The position numbers were made by a program, and so were the translations under genes. Shown piece after piece: positions 1 through 8,633 of a stretch of DNA of 18,530 bases. Numbering within the stretch: the stretch's first letter is position 1; the number at the start of each line of letters is the position of its first letter. The stretch lies in the NCBI GenBank assembly GCA_030690175.1, contig JAUYHE010000004.1, positions 1 to 18,530 of the forward strand. The letters are read 5' to 3'. The stretch is from a bacterium. Its GTDB lineage: Bacteria; Patescibacteriota; Microgenomatia; Woykebacterales; RBG-16-39-9b. The notes under the pieces were generated by a model. That model was not told where the DNA came from. It made no database searches and worked only from the letters and a program-made list of their open reading frames with translations.

Positions 1-2
1 TG

Positions 3-86
3 ACTGGTGATGTAAGAGTTGTCTATAGAATTGTCGGCGATGAACTCTGGCTTTATGATATTGGCACCCACAATCAGGTTTATTAA
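3..86 (+). CDS. RelE/YafQ-like mRNA interferase toxin, C-terminal end (partial)
   Basis: An open frame enters from the left edge and ends in TAA. The 27 residues visible, with GDVRVVYRI and the ending DIGTHNQVY, match the last two beta strands of RelE/ParE-superfamily toxins of the YafQ/RelE type, where a G-x-H near the C-terminus is typical. Proteins of this family cut mRNA on the ribosome and are held inactive by a cognate antitoxin, usually encoded just upstream. That gene and the rest of this one lie outside the window, so intactness cannot be judged. The assignment rests on a short fragment and is moderate. Confidence 0.6.
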   Translation, partial: TGDVRVVYRIVGDELWLYDIGTHNQVY

Positions 87-106
87 AAGTTATATTAAGT
101 AGCAAA

Positions 107-181
107 TGGCTCCGGCGGCAGGACTCGAACCTGCAACCATCTCCTTAACAGGGAGCCGCTCTACCATTGAGCTACGCCGGA
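107..181 (-). tRNA. tRNA-Asn(GTT)
   Basis: The minus strand folds as a cloverleaf. The 7-bp acceptor stem is TCCGGCG/CGCCGGA, the D arm is GCTC/GAGC, the anticodon loop CTGTTAA gives anticodon GTT, and the T arm is GCAGG-TTCGAGT-CCTGC. It ends in an encoded GCCA. The first anticodon-stem pair is a G-A mismatch; the other pairs are sound. Confidence 0.95.
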
Positions 182-296
182 ACGTGAAATCAGAAAGCAA
201 TTTTACCATTATTTTTCAGTCGGTTCAACCTATCCTTAATTGGCTGTTTACTTTACCTTGTTCCTTTGTTAAATTAATCACTCAAAGGAGGTATTT

Positions 297-806
297 ATGT
301 TTAAGGGTATTTTAAAAATTATTGATCGTGTGTCTCCACCAGCGCCAATCTACGCTCACTGCGATATCCCCTGCGGTATTTATGACCCGCACAATGCTCA
401 AGTAGCCGCGCACACCGTAATAAGAATGGTTAATCTAATACATGAACTAAAGCCTTCTTCCGAAGATCCCGATCTGGAGGAAAGGAAAAAAATCATCCAC
501 GCTGTCTCCCGCTACACAGTGGTCAAAGAAGAACACGCTGAAATCGTGAAAAAAGAAATTCGGATTTTGTGGGGAGACTATTTCAAACCAGAACATATTG
601 AAAAGTTTCCGCAGCTCCATTTTCTGGTTTTTGAAATAATGAAACTTGCGTCAAAAGCTCGTCAGGAAATAAATCTAGAAGCTGGTCAACAGCTTCTAAG
701 CAAGTTACAAGAATTTTCAGAAATCTTTTGGAAGACCAAGGAGAAAGAAACTTTCAGAATCAAGGCTCCTTATCCAACCGAAGGTGATTTGGTTCTTCCC
801 AAGTAA
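297..806 (+). CDS. sodN: Nickel superoxide dismutase precursor (NiSOD)
   Basis: 169 residues. It disproportionates superoxide to O2 and H2O2 using nickel. The diagnostic nickel hook HCDIPCGIYDP begins at His21, so cleavage after Ala20 would leave His1, Cys2 and Cys6 of the mature enzyme as ligands. The first 20 residues, ending PPAPIYA, are then a pro-peptide. The rest is the helical body expected of the family, with the expected length. The ATG is preceded by a full AAAGGAGG at 284-291, five bases away. A possible promoter is TTTACT (247-252), a 16-base spacer and TTAAAT (269-274). The next gene starts directly after the stop and encodes the matching protease. The nickel ligands come from the family; the function is inferred from the complete motif and is very likely. 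No nickel uptake gene is visible in the window. Confidence 0.93.
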   Translation: MFKGILKIIDRVSPPAPIYAHCDIPCGIYDPHNAQVAAHTVIRMVNLIHELKPSSEDPDLEERKKIIHAVSRYTVVKEEHAEIVKKEIRILWGDYFKPEHIEKFPQLHFLVFEIMKLASKARQEINLEAGQQLLSKLQEFSEIFWKTKEKETFRIKAPYPTEGDLVLPK

Positions 807-1100
807 ATGTGGTTTCCTTTCTCACGATTTAAAATTACCGGCCATAGTATGGAACCATTTTTTAAATCGGGTGACAAAGTAGTGATCAATCGTATTTCCT
901 ATCTTTTTTTCCAACCCCAACCAGGCGACATCGTCGCTTTAACCCATAGAGACAGTATCTTACTCAAACAAATCAAAAAGGTCTCTTCCAACAATAAATA
1001 CTTCGTTGCTGGAATTAATATAGTCGATAGTCATGACAGTCGTAATTTCGGAAAAGTTAAACGGGAGCAAATCGTGGGAAAATTTTTAACCAAGTATTGA
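807..1100 (+). CDS. sodX: Nickel-type superoxide dismutase maturation protease (S26 family)
   Basis: 97 residues, a minimal member of the signal peptidase I (S26) family. The nucleophile motif GHSMEP gives Ser14, and the expected general-base lysine is Lys54 in ILLKQI, a Ser-Lys dyad. PGDIV at 39-43 is the usual strand between the two boxes. The C-terminal half includes DSRNFGKVKREQIVGK, the S26 box with the conserved S/D-R-x-F/G pattern. There is no clear N-terminal membrane anchor, unlike ordinary leader peptidases. The ATG follows the sodN stop with no gap, so the two are surely co-transcribed. In known NiSOD loci such a protease removes the pro-peptide so that His1 can bind nickel. That role is inferred here from motif and position. 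Confidence 0.9.
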   Translation: MWFPFSRFKITGHSMEPFFKSGDKVVINRISYLFFQPQPGDIVALTHRDSILLKQIKKVSSNNKYFVAGINIVDSHDSRNFGKVKREQIVGKFLTKY

Positions 1101-1104
1101 ATTT

Positions 1105-1284
1105 TTAGCAAAACTCACAGGTTTTACTTTTTTCTCTTTCCGGTTTTGGTCCTCGTTCGCAACAAGCATCGCAGCAAAAGTGCCCGTTCTCTTTTCTCAC
1201 ACCTTCGCCTAGTGCGAGCTCCTTACCGCAATTGGGGCAAGTCTTTACCGCTTCTTTTGTGTCTGCACTTCCAAATAAAACCAT
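1105..1284 (-). CDS. Small cysteine-rich metallothionein-like protein
   Basis: 59 residues with eight cysteines (16, 19, 37, 38, 41, 42, 56, 59) plus His35. The layout is CPNC, then NGHFCCDACC, then CEFC. The central NG-x-x-C-x-x-x-C block resembles bacterial SmtA/BmtA metallothioneins, where a similar NGxxYCxxxCA segment occurs. A two-site zinc-ribbon is the alternative. The start at 1284 is chosen because a near-perfect promoter (TTGACA, 17-base spacer, TATGAT) ends nine bases before that ATG. A longer in-frame form from a TTG at 1350 would begin upstream of this promoter. No Shine-Dalgarno sequence is present. The gene converges on sodN-sodX and diverges from the Ca2+-ATPase, which fits a metal-handling role, but binding and metal type are inferred. 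Confidence 0.7.
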   Translation of the reverse strand: MVLFGSADTKEAVKTCPNCGKELALGEGVRKENGHFCCDACCERGPKPEREKSKTCEFC

Positions 1285-1293
1285 TTCAATTAA

Positions 1294-1322
1294 ATCATAA
1301 CCTGCGCCCTCTGACCTGTCAA
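1294..1322 (-). promoter_or_regulatory. Sigma-70 promoter of the metallothionein-like gene
   Basis: On the minus strand: TTGACA (1322-1317), a 17-base spacer, then TATGAT (1299-1294). The start codon at 1284 lies nine bases after the -10 box, so the transcript should begin at or within a few bases of the ATG. This is the best consensus match in the window. Confidence 0.75.
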
Positions 1323-1332
1323 ATCTCTTCCG

Positions 1333-1361
1333 TTCCAACCAAATCAACAATACTCTATACT
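1333..1361 (+). promoter_or_regulatory. Possible promoter of the Ca2+-ATPase gene
   Basis: TTCCAA, a 17-base spacer and TATACT (1356-1361) precede the TTG start at 1381. The -10 box matches five of six bases, but the -35 matches only three of six, so this is weak. The sequence AAGAGGT at 1367-1373 is the likely ribosome binding site and would lie within the short leader. Confidence 0.35.
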
Positions 1362-1380
1362 GTGGTAAGAGGTAGCTGCC

Positions 1381-4080
1381 TTGGAAGAATCTAAATATCC
1401 TTATTCTCTAAAAAAAGAAGACGTTTTTCAGCTCTTTTCTACCAACGCGTCTGGGCTTACCGACGAGGAAGCGGTTAAACGCATCGGGCAGTACGGCCAA
1501 AATAAATTATCTGAAAAAAAGAAAATCTCCCCTTTTGAAATATTCATAAATCAATTCAAGAACCTGTTAATAATAATTCTGTTGGCTAGCGCTGCCCTTA
1601 CCTTTTTCGTGTACCTTTTTGGAGAAAAAGATCGCAGCGACCTAATTGAAGGCGGTTTGATATTGGCAATTGTGATCATGATTGCGCTTCTGGGGTTCAT
1701 CCAGGAATTCCGGGCCGAAAAAGCGATTGAGGCACTCAAAAAATTACTTGCTTTCAAGGCAAGGGTTGTAAGGGGTGATCAGGAAAGAGAAATTGACACA
1801 GTAGATTTGGTACCAGGCGACATTGTGATTCTTGAAGAAGGCGAAAAAGTACCAGCCGATATTCGTATTCTTGAAGTTGCCCAGCTCCAAACCAATGAAG
1901 CTTCACTCACCGGTGAGTCCACTCCGGTAAACAAGGTGGCCGAGGTCTTGACTGGCAACCTGCAAATCGCCGATCAAAAAAACATGACTTTTTCAGGCAC
2001 GGCAATCACCAGTGGTCGCGGCATGGGTGTCGTCGTGGCCACTGGTGACACCACTCAAATTGGTAAGATTGCTAAAATTGTGGCGGAAACGGAGGAGGAA
2101 GAAACCCCAATCCAAAAACGACTCGACAGGCTCGGTCGTATTTTAGGTTACGGCACTTTAGCAATAAGTACCGTCGTGTTTATTTTCATCATCTTTTTCG
2201 CCCAAGATTTTTCTCATCTTTCTTTATTAGACAGGCTGCTAAAATCCTTTATCGTTTCGGTAGCTTTGGCAGTGGCGGCAATACCTGAAGGTCTTCCGGC
2301 TGTAGTAACGATTTCTCTCGCTTTTGGAACCCAGCGAATGCTTAAAAGAAATGCCCTGGTCCGCAAATTAAGCAGTACTGAAACTTTGGGAAGTGTCGAT
2401 GTAATTTGTGCTGACAAAACCGGGACGTTAACCAGCGGCGAAATGACCGTCCGGGAAATATATTTTGATGGCCTGGTTTATAGCGTAACCGGTCACGGTT
2501 ATGATCCGGTTGGAGAGTTTCAATTAAACAATCGACCGGCCGAAACCCAAAAGATTATTCCTGTTCTCAAAGCAGGACTTGCTTGTAATAACGCGCGCCT
2601 TAACGAGGGTCAGCTGCTTGGCGATCCAACCGAAGGGGCCTTGATAGTAAGCGCCTATAAAGGGGGCGTAAAGGAAACCGGCAAAAGAACGTACGAGGTG
2701 CCCTTTAATTCAGAAAGAAAAATGATGAGCGTGATCGTAGAAGAAAAGGAAGGCTTGTTTGTCTATACAAAAGGAGCACCAGAGGTCATTATTGGTAAAT
2801 GCAGCTCCCTAATTAAAGATGGGGACCGCGCTACTTTAAGTGCAGAAGACAAAAAGAAAATACTAGCCGAAAATGACAAAATGGCCGCTAAAGCGCTGCG
2901 GGTCTTAGGCTTTGCTTATAAAAAAATAAAAAATATACCCTCTGGCGAAGATCCCCAAATAATCGAAAATGGTCTCACCTTTATCGGCTTGCAGGCGATG
3001 ATGGACCCACCTCGGGAAAATATTAAAGACCTCATCAGTAAAGCCAGCAACAGTGGCCTCGATGTGGTGATGATCACCGGAGACCACTTGGCCACGGCGG
3101 AGGCGGTCGCTACCGAAATTGGCATCAAAGGTGAATCGATTATCGGCAGCGATTTTGAAAAATTGTCTGACGCGCAGTTGGCCGAAAAAGTAGACGCTAT
3201 AAAAATCTACGCCCGGGTCAACCCAGAACATAAATTTAGAATTGTCGATGCTTTAAAAAAACGCGGCCACTTAGTCGCCATGACTGGCGATGGTGTCAAC
3301 GACGCCCCGGCCTTGAAGAAAGCTGATATTGGTGTAGCGATGGGTATCACTGGCACTGATGTCGCTAAGGAAGCTAGTGACATGGTTCTGCTCGACGATA
3401 AGTTCGATACCATCATTGCCGCTATTGAGGAGGGTAGAGGTATTTTCGATAATATCCGTAAATTTGTTGCTTATCTTCTTTCCTGCAATGTTGGTGAGGT
3501 GTTGGTTGTTTTTCTTGCCTTGATACTATTTCAGGATATAATTTTGACGGCCGTCATGCTACTGTGGATAAACATTGTTACCGATGGTATACCAGCGGTG
3601 GCTCTAGGGCTAGACCCGGCTGAAAAAGGAATTTTGCACTACCCCCCAAAAAAGTTTCAAGATCAGATCATCAACAAGCGAGTTTGGTTCGAAATTATTT
3701 TTTTTGGGGCGGTTCTAACTGCCTCTATCCTCCTTATTTTTTACCTAAATCTTCCTGAAAGCCTTAGTGAGGCCCGAGCGGCTGCTTTTATCGCTATCGT
3801 TATCTTCGAACTAGTTAGGCTAATTAATATCCGCAGTGACTATGATGTTTCCTGGACTGATAATCTTCTGTTGCCCATATCGATCGTCGTTGCCGTGTCG
3901 CTCCAACTCGTAATAGTTTACGTACCTATTTTTTCAAATTGGTTTGAGCTATCCCCAATTGACACTGTTGATTGGATCTACATTTTAGTCGTCGCTGCCC
4001 TACTTTATTTTTCCTTTAGAGTCTTCGACAAGGTCCTTGATCGTTACAGCGGGTTTGCAACTACCAATAAATTTCATTAG
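1381..4080 (+). CDS. P-type Ca2+-transporting ATPase (type II, SERCA/PacL-like)
   Basis: 899 residues, full length for the family. It pumps cations, very probably Ca2+, out across the membrane at the cost of ATP. In order: N-terminal cation-ATPase domain (about 5-75), actuator domain with TGES at 177-180, M4 with PEGLP at 302-306, phosphorylation motif DKTGTLT with Asp345, nucleotide-binding KGAPE at 464-468, hinge ITGDH (565-569) and TGDGVNDAP at 635-643, then M5-M10. The residues that bind calcium in SERCA are present: E303 in M4, N703 and E706 (NVGE) in M5, N731, T734 and D735 (NIVTD) in M6, and E810 in M8. Both calcium sites therefore look possible, though some relatives carry Mn2+ or Na+. 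The start is a TTG with AAGAGGT seven bases upstream, and the residues that follow align with the usual family N-terminus. Confidence 0.93.
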   Translation: MEESKYPYSLKKEDVFQLFSTNASGLTDEEAVKRIGQYGQNKLSEKKKISPFEIFINQFKNLLIIILLASAALTFFVYLFGEKDRSDLIEGGLILAIVIMIALLGFIQEFRAEKAIEALKKLLAFKARVVRGDQEREIDTVDLVPGDIVILEEGEKVPADIRILEVAQLQTNEASLTGESTPVNKVAEVLTGNLQIADQKNMTFSGTAITSGRGMGVVVATGDTTQIGKIAKIVAETEEEETPIQKRLDRLGRILGYGTLAISTVVFIFIIFFAQDFSHLSLLDRLLKSFIVSVALAVAAIPEGLPAVVTISLAFGTQRMLKRNALVRKLSSTETLGSVDVICADKTGTLTSGEMTVREIYFDGLVYSVTGHGYDPVGEFQLNNRPAETQKIIPVLKAGLACNNARLNEGQLLGDPTEGALIVSAYKGGVKETGKRTYEVPFNSERKMMSVIVEEKEGLFVYTKGAPEVIIGKCSSLIKDGDRATLSAEDKKKILAENDKMAAKALRVLGFAYKKIKNIPSGEDPQIIENGLTFIGLQAMMDPPRENIKDLISKASNSGLDVVMITGDHLATAEAVATEIGIKGESIIGSDFEKLSDAQLAEKVDAIKIYARVNPEHKFRIVDALKKRGHLVAMTGDGVNDAPALKKADIGVAMGITGTDVAKEASDMVLLDDKFDTIIAAIEEGRGIFDNIRKFVAYLLSCNVGEVLVVFLALILFQDIILTAVMLLWINIVTDGIPAVALGLDPAEKGILHYPPKKFQDQIINKRVWFEIIFFGAVLTASILLIFYLNLPESLSEARAAAFIAIVIFELVRLINIRSDYDVSWTDNLLLPISIVVAVSLQLVIVYVPIFSNWFELSPIDTVDWIYILVVAALLYFSFRVFDKVLDRYSGFATTNKFH

Positions 4081-4102
4081 GAACCCCACCGCGACGTCTC
4101 CC

Positions 4103-4123
4103 AGCCACTGGTCGCTGGTGGCT
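4103..4123. terminator. Hairpin between convergent genes
   Basis: AGCCAC and GTGGCT can pair, extended inward by two wobble pairs and one G-C around a three-base loop. It lies between the stops of the Ca2+-ATPase gene and the convergent ykuK-like gene, where a shared terminator would be expected. No T run follows on either strand, so it is a weak call. Confidence 0.3.
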
Positions 4124-4132
4124 AATTACTAG

Positions 4133-4609
4133 TTAGGTGTGACGGTCGGCAACCTTAGTGGCCCCAAAAGAGTCTGGTTTGATTTTAAAAGAAAACCCGC
4201 TGCCTAGCACCATTCCCGTTACCCAACGAATCATATCCCGAGTGGCTCCAGTCTCGCCAACATCCAGATGAACCTCTGGTTCGTAAGCCGACAGGCCGTT
4301 GTGGCGAAAAGTGTCACGTAATTTCCAAGCTAGCTCAATCGAAAATTGAGTTTCTTTGCTTATTCGATCGGCAATTGCCACCACGTTCTTGAGTTTCTTT
4401 CGATTCCAAAAATAAATGCCCCCCTTTCCGATACGATGGGCGACGATCGCGGTCACAAATTCAGCACCACCGTTTCTGTTTTCGCTATCTGTACCCACAA
4501 TAATCTTATATCGATAATTTGTATCGGCCTTAATATAATCTGCAATTTTGTCAATCACTCCCTCGTAACCAAGTTGACCATACGAAGGGGAAGTAAAATT
4601 CTCGTTCAT
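4133..4609 (-). CDS. YkuK-family RNase H-like protein (DUF458)
   Basis: 158 residues, the usual length of the YkuK/DUF458 family, which is predicted to have an RNase H-like fold. The family landmarks are present: VGTDSE near residues 38-43, with the first acidic residue; the central HLDVGETGATRDMI, with a second Asp; and the C-terminal KIKPDSFGATKVADRHT block, which is the most characteristic stretch. The acidic residues fit a metal-dependent nuclease site, but no reaction has been firmly established for the family to my knowledge. There is no ribosome binding site. A TAAAAT box lies eight bases before the ATG, with TTGCTT 17 bases further up, which suggests a leaderless start. The gene follows a membrane protein gene by 26 bases, so read-through from it is also possible. 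Confidence 0.85.
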   Translation of the reverse strand: MNENFTSPSYGQLGYEGVIDKIADYIKADTNYRYKIIVGTDSENRNGGAEFVTAIVAHRIGKGGIYFWNRKKLKNVVAIADRISKETQFSIELAWKLRDTFRHNGLSAYEPEVHLDVGETGATRDMIRWVTGMVLGSGFSFKIKPDSFGATKVADRHT

Positions 4610-4617
4610 GGCAATTT

Positions 4618-4646
4618 ATTTTAACCTACGAGGCCCTAAAAAGCAA
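4618..4646 (-). promoter_or_regulatory. Possible promoter of the ykuK-like gene
   Basis: On the minus strand: TTGCTT (4646-4641), a 17-base spacer and TAAAAT (4623-4618), eight bases before the ATG at 4609. The -35 box overlaps the last codons of the upstream membrane protein gene. The -35 is poor (three of six), but the layout repeats that of other genes in this window. Confidence 0.4.
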
Positions 4647-5103
4647 AACCGCCTGTTTGTCTGAGTAGCGTGACAATACTACCCCAGACTACACCGGTCC
4701 ACACAGCCGCGCTAACAAGGGCTGCTAGCACCAACACGAAACGTGCTGCACCTTCTGGGTATTTAAGTAATTTTAAAGTTACCGCGTACGGAAATATGCC
4801 AACTACTAGGCTGGTTGCAAACAAAGCTAAGGGTCCTCTTGTTTCTATCCTCGCATGTATTTTGGCTGGTAATTTTTTTAGCAGTTTTTCGAGGTATTCC
4901 TTACCACCAGTAAGTTCCAGCAGGCTGTAATAAAAAATCGCGAGAAGGGCGCTAATAATCCCCACCACCAAAGCTGCTAGGATTGGTTTGATGTAAAAAA
5001 CTAAAACGGGAGCTAAAATCCTAAAAAAATTTATGGGTAGCGGACCGGCTACTGGCCCCGGCCAAATAAACCCGATCAGTGTTTGTCTAAATTTTTCGCT
5101 CAT
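4636..5103 (-). CDS. Integral membrane protein of unknown function
   Basis: 155 residues with about four hydrophobic segments: roughly residues 24-38, 40-64, 92-112 and 120-145. A basic stretch KLLKKLPAKIHARIETRG lies between the second and third and is probably cytoplasmic. The segment GPVAGPLPINFFRILAPVLVFY resembles the re-entrant, Gly/Pro-rich parts of small transport-type proteins, but I do not recognise the family. The gene follows rpoD by 93 bases in the same direction and precedes the ykuK-like gene by 26 bases. No ribosome binding site is obvious. The reading frame is clean and the codon use resembles its neighbours, so it is very likely a real gene. Confidence 0.75.
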   Translation of the reverse strand: MSEKFRQTLIGFIWPGPVAGPLPINFFRILAPVLVFYIKPILAALVVGIISALLAIFYYSLLELTGGKEYLEKLLKKLPAKIHARIETRGPLALFATSLVVGIFPYAVTLKLLKYPEGAARFVLVLAALVSAAVWTGVVWGSIVTLLRQTGGFAF

Positions 5104-5162
5104 CTATTCTAAATAGGCCGCTTCATACTTTGAAACTGAAAGTTTCGCAGTATTCTCGCGTC

Positions 5163-5190
5163 CTGCGACCTCGCTAAACGCGAGGGCTAA
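5163..5190. repeat. Hairpin repeat, copy 1 (CCTCGC/GCGAGG)
   Basis: CCTCGC (5169-5174) and GCGAGG (5180-5185) form a perfect 6-bp stem. Read on the minus strand, the block TTAGCCCTCGC plus GCGAGGTCGCAG recurs at 11179-11204 on the plus strand. It lies just after the rpoD stop and could end that transcript, though there is no T run. Confidence 0.55.
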
Positions 5191-5196
5191 ATCTTT

Positions 5197-6270
5197 TTAT
5201 TCCAGATAGTCTTTTAGTTTCTTACTTCTGGTGGGATGTCGTAGTTTTCGGAGTGCCTTTGCTTCAATTTGGCGAATTCTTTCTCTGGTAACTCCAAATT
5301 CCTTTCCAACCTCCTCTAGGGTGCGTTGGCGCCCATCCTCCAAACCAAAGCGCAGCCGCAAAACCTTTTTCTCCCGATCATTAAGAGTATCCAATACTTC
5401 GGAGAGATGTGATTTAAGAAGTTCTACGCTGGCTTGCTCTTCCGGGCGAATTTCTTCATCGGGTATAAAATCGCCAAGAGTAGAATCTTTTTCTTCGCCA
5501 ACCGGCGCTTCGAGACTAGTGGGCTCTTGGGAAACCTTGATAATTTCTCTTACCTTTTCGGGATCGATATCCATTTCTTTGGCCACTTCTTCTGGAGTCG
5601 GTTCCCGACCAAGTTCTTGCATAAGTTTTCGGCTGGTGCGGATAAAACGGTTGATGGTCTCCACCATATGGACTGGGATTCGGATAGTTCTGGCTTGATC
5701 AGCAATCGCTCGGGTTATCGCTTGGCGGATCCACCAGGTTGCGTAGGTAGAGAATTTATACCCTTTTCGCCAATCAAATTTTTCTACTGCGCGCATCAGT
5801 CCAATATTACCTTCTTCAATTAAATCCAGAAGGGAAAGGCCACGACCGACGTATTTTTTAGCAATTGACACTACCAATCTAAGATTGGAACTGATCAGTC
5901 TTTCTTTTGCCTTTAAATCGCCTTTTTCAGATTTTTTGGCCAGGATCACCTCATCTTGGGCGGTCAGAAGTGAAATTCGCCCGATTTCCTTCAGGTACAT
6001 CCGGACTGGATCGGTGATTTGGCCACCAGCCAAAGTCGTCAAAACCTCAATTTCTTTTTCCAGATCCCCACTTTTTACTTCTTCCTGAGTACCTGTCTCC
6101 AAAACGTCAACACCTTCTTCAGCTAAAGTAGTGTAAAGCGCGTCTAGCTCCTCAACGTGTTCTTCGGCCTCGGGAAAAGCCTCAAGAATTTCCTCCTGAG
6201 TCACAAAACCAACGTCTTTCCCTCTTTTTATTAAGTTTTTCAGGGCTTCTTCTTTATTTTTTTTGGCCAT
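5197..6270 (-). CDS. rpoD: Housekeeping sigma factor, sigma-70 family
   Basis: 357 residues from the ATG at 6270, short for a primary sigma factor because the large non-conserved region is missing. A region 1.1-like acidic N-terminal domain occupies about residues 8-60. Region 1.2 starts at [13 protein letters not shown]. Region 2 has [24 protein letters not shown] and the -10 recognition helix [14 protein letters not shown]. Region 3 includes ETINRF and [13 protein letters not shown]. Region 4 ends with the -35 helix [20 protein letters not shown]. The start at 6270 is preferred over an in-frame ATG at 6282 because GAGGT lies seven bases before it, whereas the other ATG is inside that site. 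The gene overlaps the end of dnaG by 17 bases, so the two are co-transcribed as in the classical macromolecular synthesis operon. It should direct the promoters described here. Confidence 0.95.
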   Translation of the reverse strand: MAKKNKEEALKNLIKRGKDVGFVTQEEILEAFPEAEEHVEELDALYTTLAEEGVDVLETGTQEEVKSGDLEKEIEVLTTLAGGQITDPVRMYLKEIGRISLLTAQDEVILAKKSEKGDLKAKERLISSNLRLVVSIAKKYVGRGLSLLDLIEEGNIGLMRAVEKFDWRKGYKFSTYATWWIRQAITRAIADQARTIRIPVHMVETINRFIRTSRKLMQELGREPTPEEVAKEMDIDPEKVREIIKVSQEPTSLEAPVGEEKDSTLGDFIPDEEIRPEEQASVELLKSHLSEVLDTLNDREKKVLRLRFGLEDGRQRTLEEVGKEFGVTRERIRQIEAKALRKLRHPTRSKKLKDYLE

Positions 6271-8032
6271 ACTTGACCTCATCTACAACCACCAAAGATT
6301 TTGATAGCGCTTGGAATTGTTCACTTAAAGAGTTTACTTTCTCCTGATTACCGGCGCTTTCGGCTTGTTTGATAGCGAGGTTTAACTCCTTTAGTTTAGC
6401 TCGTAAGTTTATCTCTTTTAGGCGGAGCGTGCAATAATTTATTTCCTGGTTGGTCTTTTCTTCTGACTCTAAAATATCCTCGCTTATTTCCAGCAATAGT
6501 AGGTCATCAAAGACAGAAAGCAACGCTTGGGGAATTTTTTTGACAAAGGTCTTTATTTTAAACCTACCTTCAGATTCGGAAAATGCTTTGGCCAGTTTAA
6601 ATATTTCCCGGTATTGTAGGGTGCTAAAAATATTTTCATCTACAGAATGGGAAAATTGGCCGCTATAAATGATGAGAGCGAGTAGGTATTTTTCGATAAG
6701 AGAGACACCTTTTTCGCTTAAAGGCTTCTCGAAAAGCTCCTTGGCTCCAAGAGCCTCCACTTTGCCCTGGCTGTATTTTTTCAGCACCTCTCGTAAGACA
6801 GTTTCCTCGACAGCTAGTTTTGCCGCTAAGACTTGTAGGTAGTGGGCTTTGAGAATTTCATCTTCTAGCCAGGCCAATTGCGGTAACACTTCGCCAGCCA
6901 CTTTCCGCTTTGCCTCTGAAGATTTAACCCCGTATTTATTTATCGCGGCAGCGATAAAATGATCGTAAACTGGGACCGCTTCTTTCAACGCTTTCTTCCA
7001 AAGCAAAGGGTTTTTCCGGATTATTTCATCGGGGTCTTTACCTTCTGGTAATTGGACAATTCTAATGTTCATATCAGAATTTTCAGCTATTTCTATAGCT
7101 CTTTTCGCTGCCGCATCTCCAGCCAGATCTGTATCAAAGGCAAAAAGCAGATTTTCAGTCCATCTTTTTAAAATTTCGATTTGAGGTAAGGTGACTGCTG
7201 TTCCCAACGGTGCGACTACGTTGTTCACGCCCACTTGATGAGAAGAAATTACGTCCAGATTGCCTTCTACCAAAATAGCCGTTCCCTCCTTTTGGATGTC
7301 CGTTTTTGCTAGATGGACTCCGTACAGGGACCGGCTTTTATTAAACAACGGCGTGTCTGGGCTATTTAAATATTTTGGTTCCTGGCCTCCCAAACTTCTT
7401 CCCGAAAAAGCAATAATTTTTCCTCTGGTATCAAAAATTGGAAAAACAATGCGATTTCGAAAGCGATCTTTTAGCTTGTTGGCTGAAATTAACACTAATC
7501 CGGCTGCTATCGCGTCTTGTTTACTGATGTCTTTTTTATTTAAATAATTTGCTAAAAAATCTTCTTGCCCGGGGCCGAACCCGAGTCTAAAATCGACGAT
7601 GGCTTTTTGCTTGATACCACGTGCTTGGAGATATTTAAGTGCTTTTTCTCCGGAAGGGTGTTTTAGTAGTAGATGATGGTAGAGCTGGCCAGCAATTTCG
7701 TGAATTTCAAACAATTTCTCTCTTTGCTGCTCGATCCGAGTAGGCCGGTACTCTTTTAATTGCACCCCGGCTCTTTGGGCCAAGAAGCGTAAGGCTTCCC
7801 CAAATTCGACGCCCTCTACTTTTTTGTAAAAAGTAAACACGTCACCGCCTTCCGCACAACCAAAACATTTAAATATTTGGCGCTCTGGCGAAACCATAAA
7901 AGAAGGGGTTTTTTCGTTGTGGAACGGACACAAAGCTTTGTAGTTTCTGCCGGCCTTTTTCAGCGCTACGTACTCACTAACAAGAGCTACAATGTCGGTT
8001 TTTTGTTTTACTTCGTCCAACTGACGGTCCAT
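6254..8032 (-). CDS. dnaG: DNA primase
   Basis: 592 residues. It makes RNA primers for replication. The N-terminal CHC2 zinc domain has C35, H38, C56 and C59. The catalytic core includes [22 protein letters not shown], then a TOPRIM fold with Glu256 in VEGNLDV and the DTD motif (300-302, [10 protein letters not shown]) that binds metal. The C-terminal third is helical, as expected for the helicase-binding region, and more variable. The frame stays open upstream to 8152, but that stretch runs through a tRNA gene. The ATG at 8032 gives the normal primase start [15 protein letters not shown]. There is no good ribosome binding site; a TATAAA box lies seven bases before the ATG, so the mRNA may be leaderless. 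rpoD follows with an overlap; rpsU is not present. Confidence 0.96.
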   Translation of the reverse strand: MDRQLDEVKQKTDIVALVSEYVALKKAGRNYKALCPFHNEKTPSFMVSPERQIFKCFGCAEGGDVFTFYKKVEGVEFGEALRFLAQRAGVQLKEYRPTRIEQQREKLFEIHEIAGQLYHHLLLKHPSGEKALKYLQARGIKQKAIVDFRLGFGPGQEDFLANYLNKKDISKQDAIAAGLVLISANKLKDRFRNRIVFPIFDTRGKIIAFSGRSLGGQEPKYLNSPDTPLFNKSRSLYGVHLAKTDIQKEGTAILVEGNLDVISSHQVGVNNVVAPLGTAVTLPQIEILKRWTENLLFAFDTDLAGDAAAKRAIEIAENSDMNIRIVQLPEGKDPDEIIRKNPLLWKKALKEAVPVYDHFIAAAINKYGVKSSEAKRKVAGEVLPQLAWLEDEILKAHYLQVLAAKLAVEETVLREVLKKYSQGKVEALGAKELFEKPLSEKGVSLIEKYLLALIIYSGQFSHSVDENIFSTLQYREIFKLAKAFSESEGRFKIKTFVKKIPQALLSVFDDLLLLEISEDILESEEKTNQEINYCTLRLKEINLRAKLKELNLAIKQAESAGNQEKVNSLSEQFQALSKSLVVVDEVKYGQKK

Positions 8033-8094
8033 TTGCCACTTTATACTAGTTGATTGGTAAAAGGAAGGCAAGATTCCCCAAGACAAATCGAAGG

Positions 8095-8184
8095 TGGCGG
8101 AGGGGGAGGGATTCGAACCCTCGATGACCTTGCGGCCATGCACGCTTTCCAAGCGTGTGCACTAGTCCACTATGCGACCCCTCC
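8095..8184 (-). tRNA. tRNA-Ser(GGA)
   Basis: On the minus strand the acceptor stem is GGAGGGG/CCCCTCC, the anticodon arm is CACGC-TTGGAAA-GCGTG giving GGA, there is a long variable arm as expected for serine, and the T arm is GAGGG-TTCGAAT-CCCTC. It ends in GCCA. It lies 62 bases upstream of dnaG on the same strand. Confidence 0.95.
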
Positions 8185-8213
8185 AAAGCTACGAGATTTT
8201 ACTTTAACAAGGT

Positions 8214-8633
8214 TTATTTTTCAAGAAGATCTACCGCTTTTTCAACCATATTTTTTTCGCCAGGATAATCTAGCTTTTCTGCCGCTTCCTTGGCAGCAAG
8301 CCACTGCGTATTTTCGACTTCCCAACCGTGATCTTTGACCGGATCACCGCTTTTGTATTCCATCAGAAAAAAATGGCTGGTTTTGCGTACCTTTTCTTTT
8401 TCAGGGTTGGTATAAAAAATCGTAAATTCGCCCAAATAATTCTTTATTTCCGCTTCGACACCGGCTTCTTCTTTTACTTCACGGGCCGCAGTTTGCTGCC
8501 TAGTTTCCCCAGGATCAATCCAACCTTTTGGCAATACCCAACGATGATGGCCAGAATGCTGAACGATTAAAAATTCGATCTTCGAATTAGTTTTTCTGTA
8601 AACGGCGCCACCAGCAGATGTTTCGTATTTCAT
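8214..8633 (-). CDS. Nudix hydrolase
   Basis: 139 residues with a complete Nudix box at 37-59: Gly37, Glu43, then REVKEEAGV from Arg51 to Val59. The REVKEE part carries the metal-binding glutamates. The N-terminal SAGGAVYR and the HHRWVLPKGWIDPGET stretch are typical of the MutT/Ap4A-hydrolase group, which cuts nucleoside diphosphates linked to another group. A diadenosine polyphosphate or NTP substrate is plausible, but the sequence does not decide it. The start codon overlaps the stop of the upstream NlpC/P60-like gene as ATGA, so the two are translationally coupled. tRNA-Ser(GGA) lies just downstream. Confidence 0.9.
   Translation of the reverse strand: MKYETSAGGAVYRKTNSKIEFLIVQHSGHHRWVLPKGWIDPGETRQQTAAREVKEEAGVEAEIKNYLGEFTIFYTNPEKEKVRKTSHFFLMEYKSGDPVKDHGWEVENTQWLAAKEAAEKLDYPGEKNMVEKAVDLLEK

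Noticed and set aside
1285..1350. Longer form of the Cys-rich protein from TTG at 1350
   Set aside because: It would start upstream of the best promoter in the window, and the added residues show no domain pattern.
2905..3231. 108-residue open frame on the minus strand inside the Ca2+-ATPase gene
   Set aside because: It lies wholly antisense to conserved P-type ATPase motifs and has no start signal.
8033..8152. Upstream extension of the dnaG frame
   Set aside because: The frame runs back through the tRNA-Ser(GGA) gene, and the protein from 8032 already begins like normal primases.
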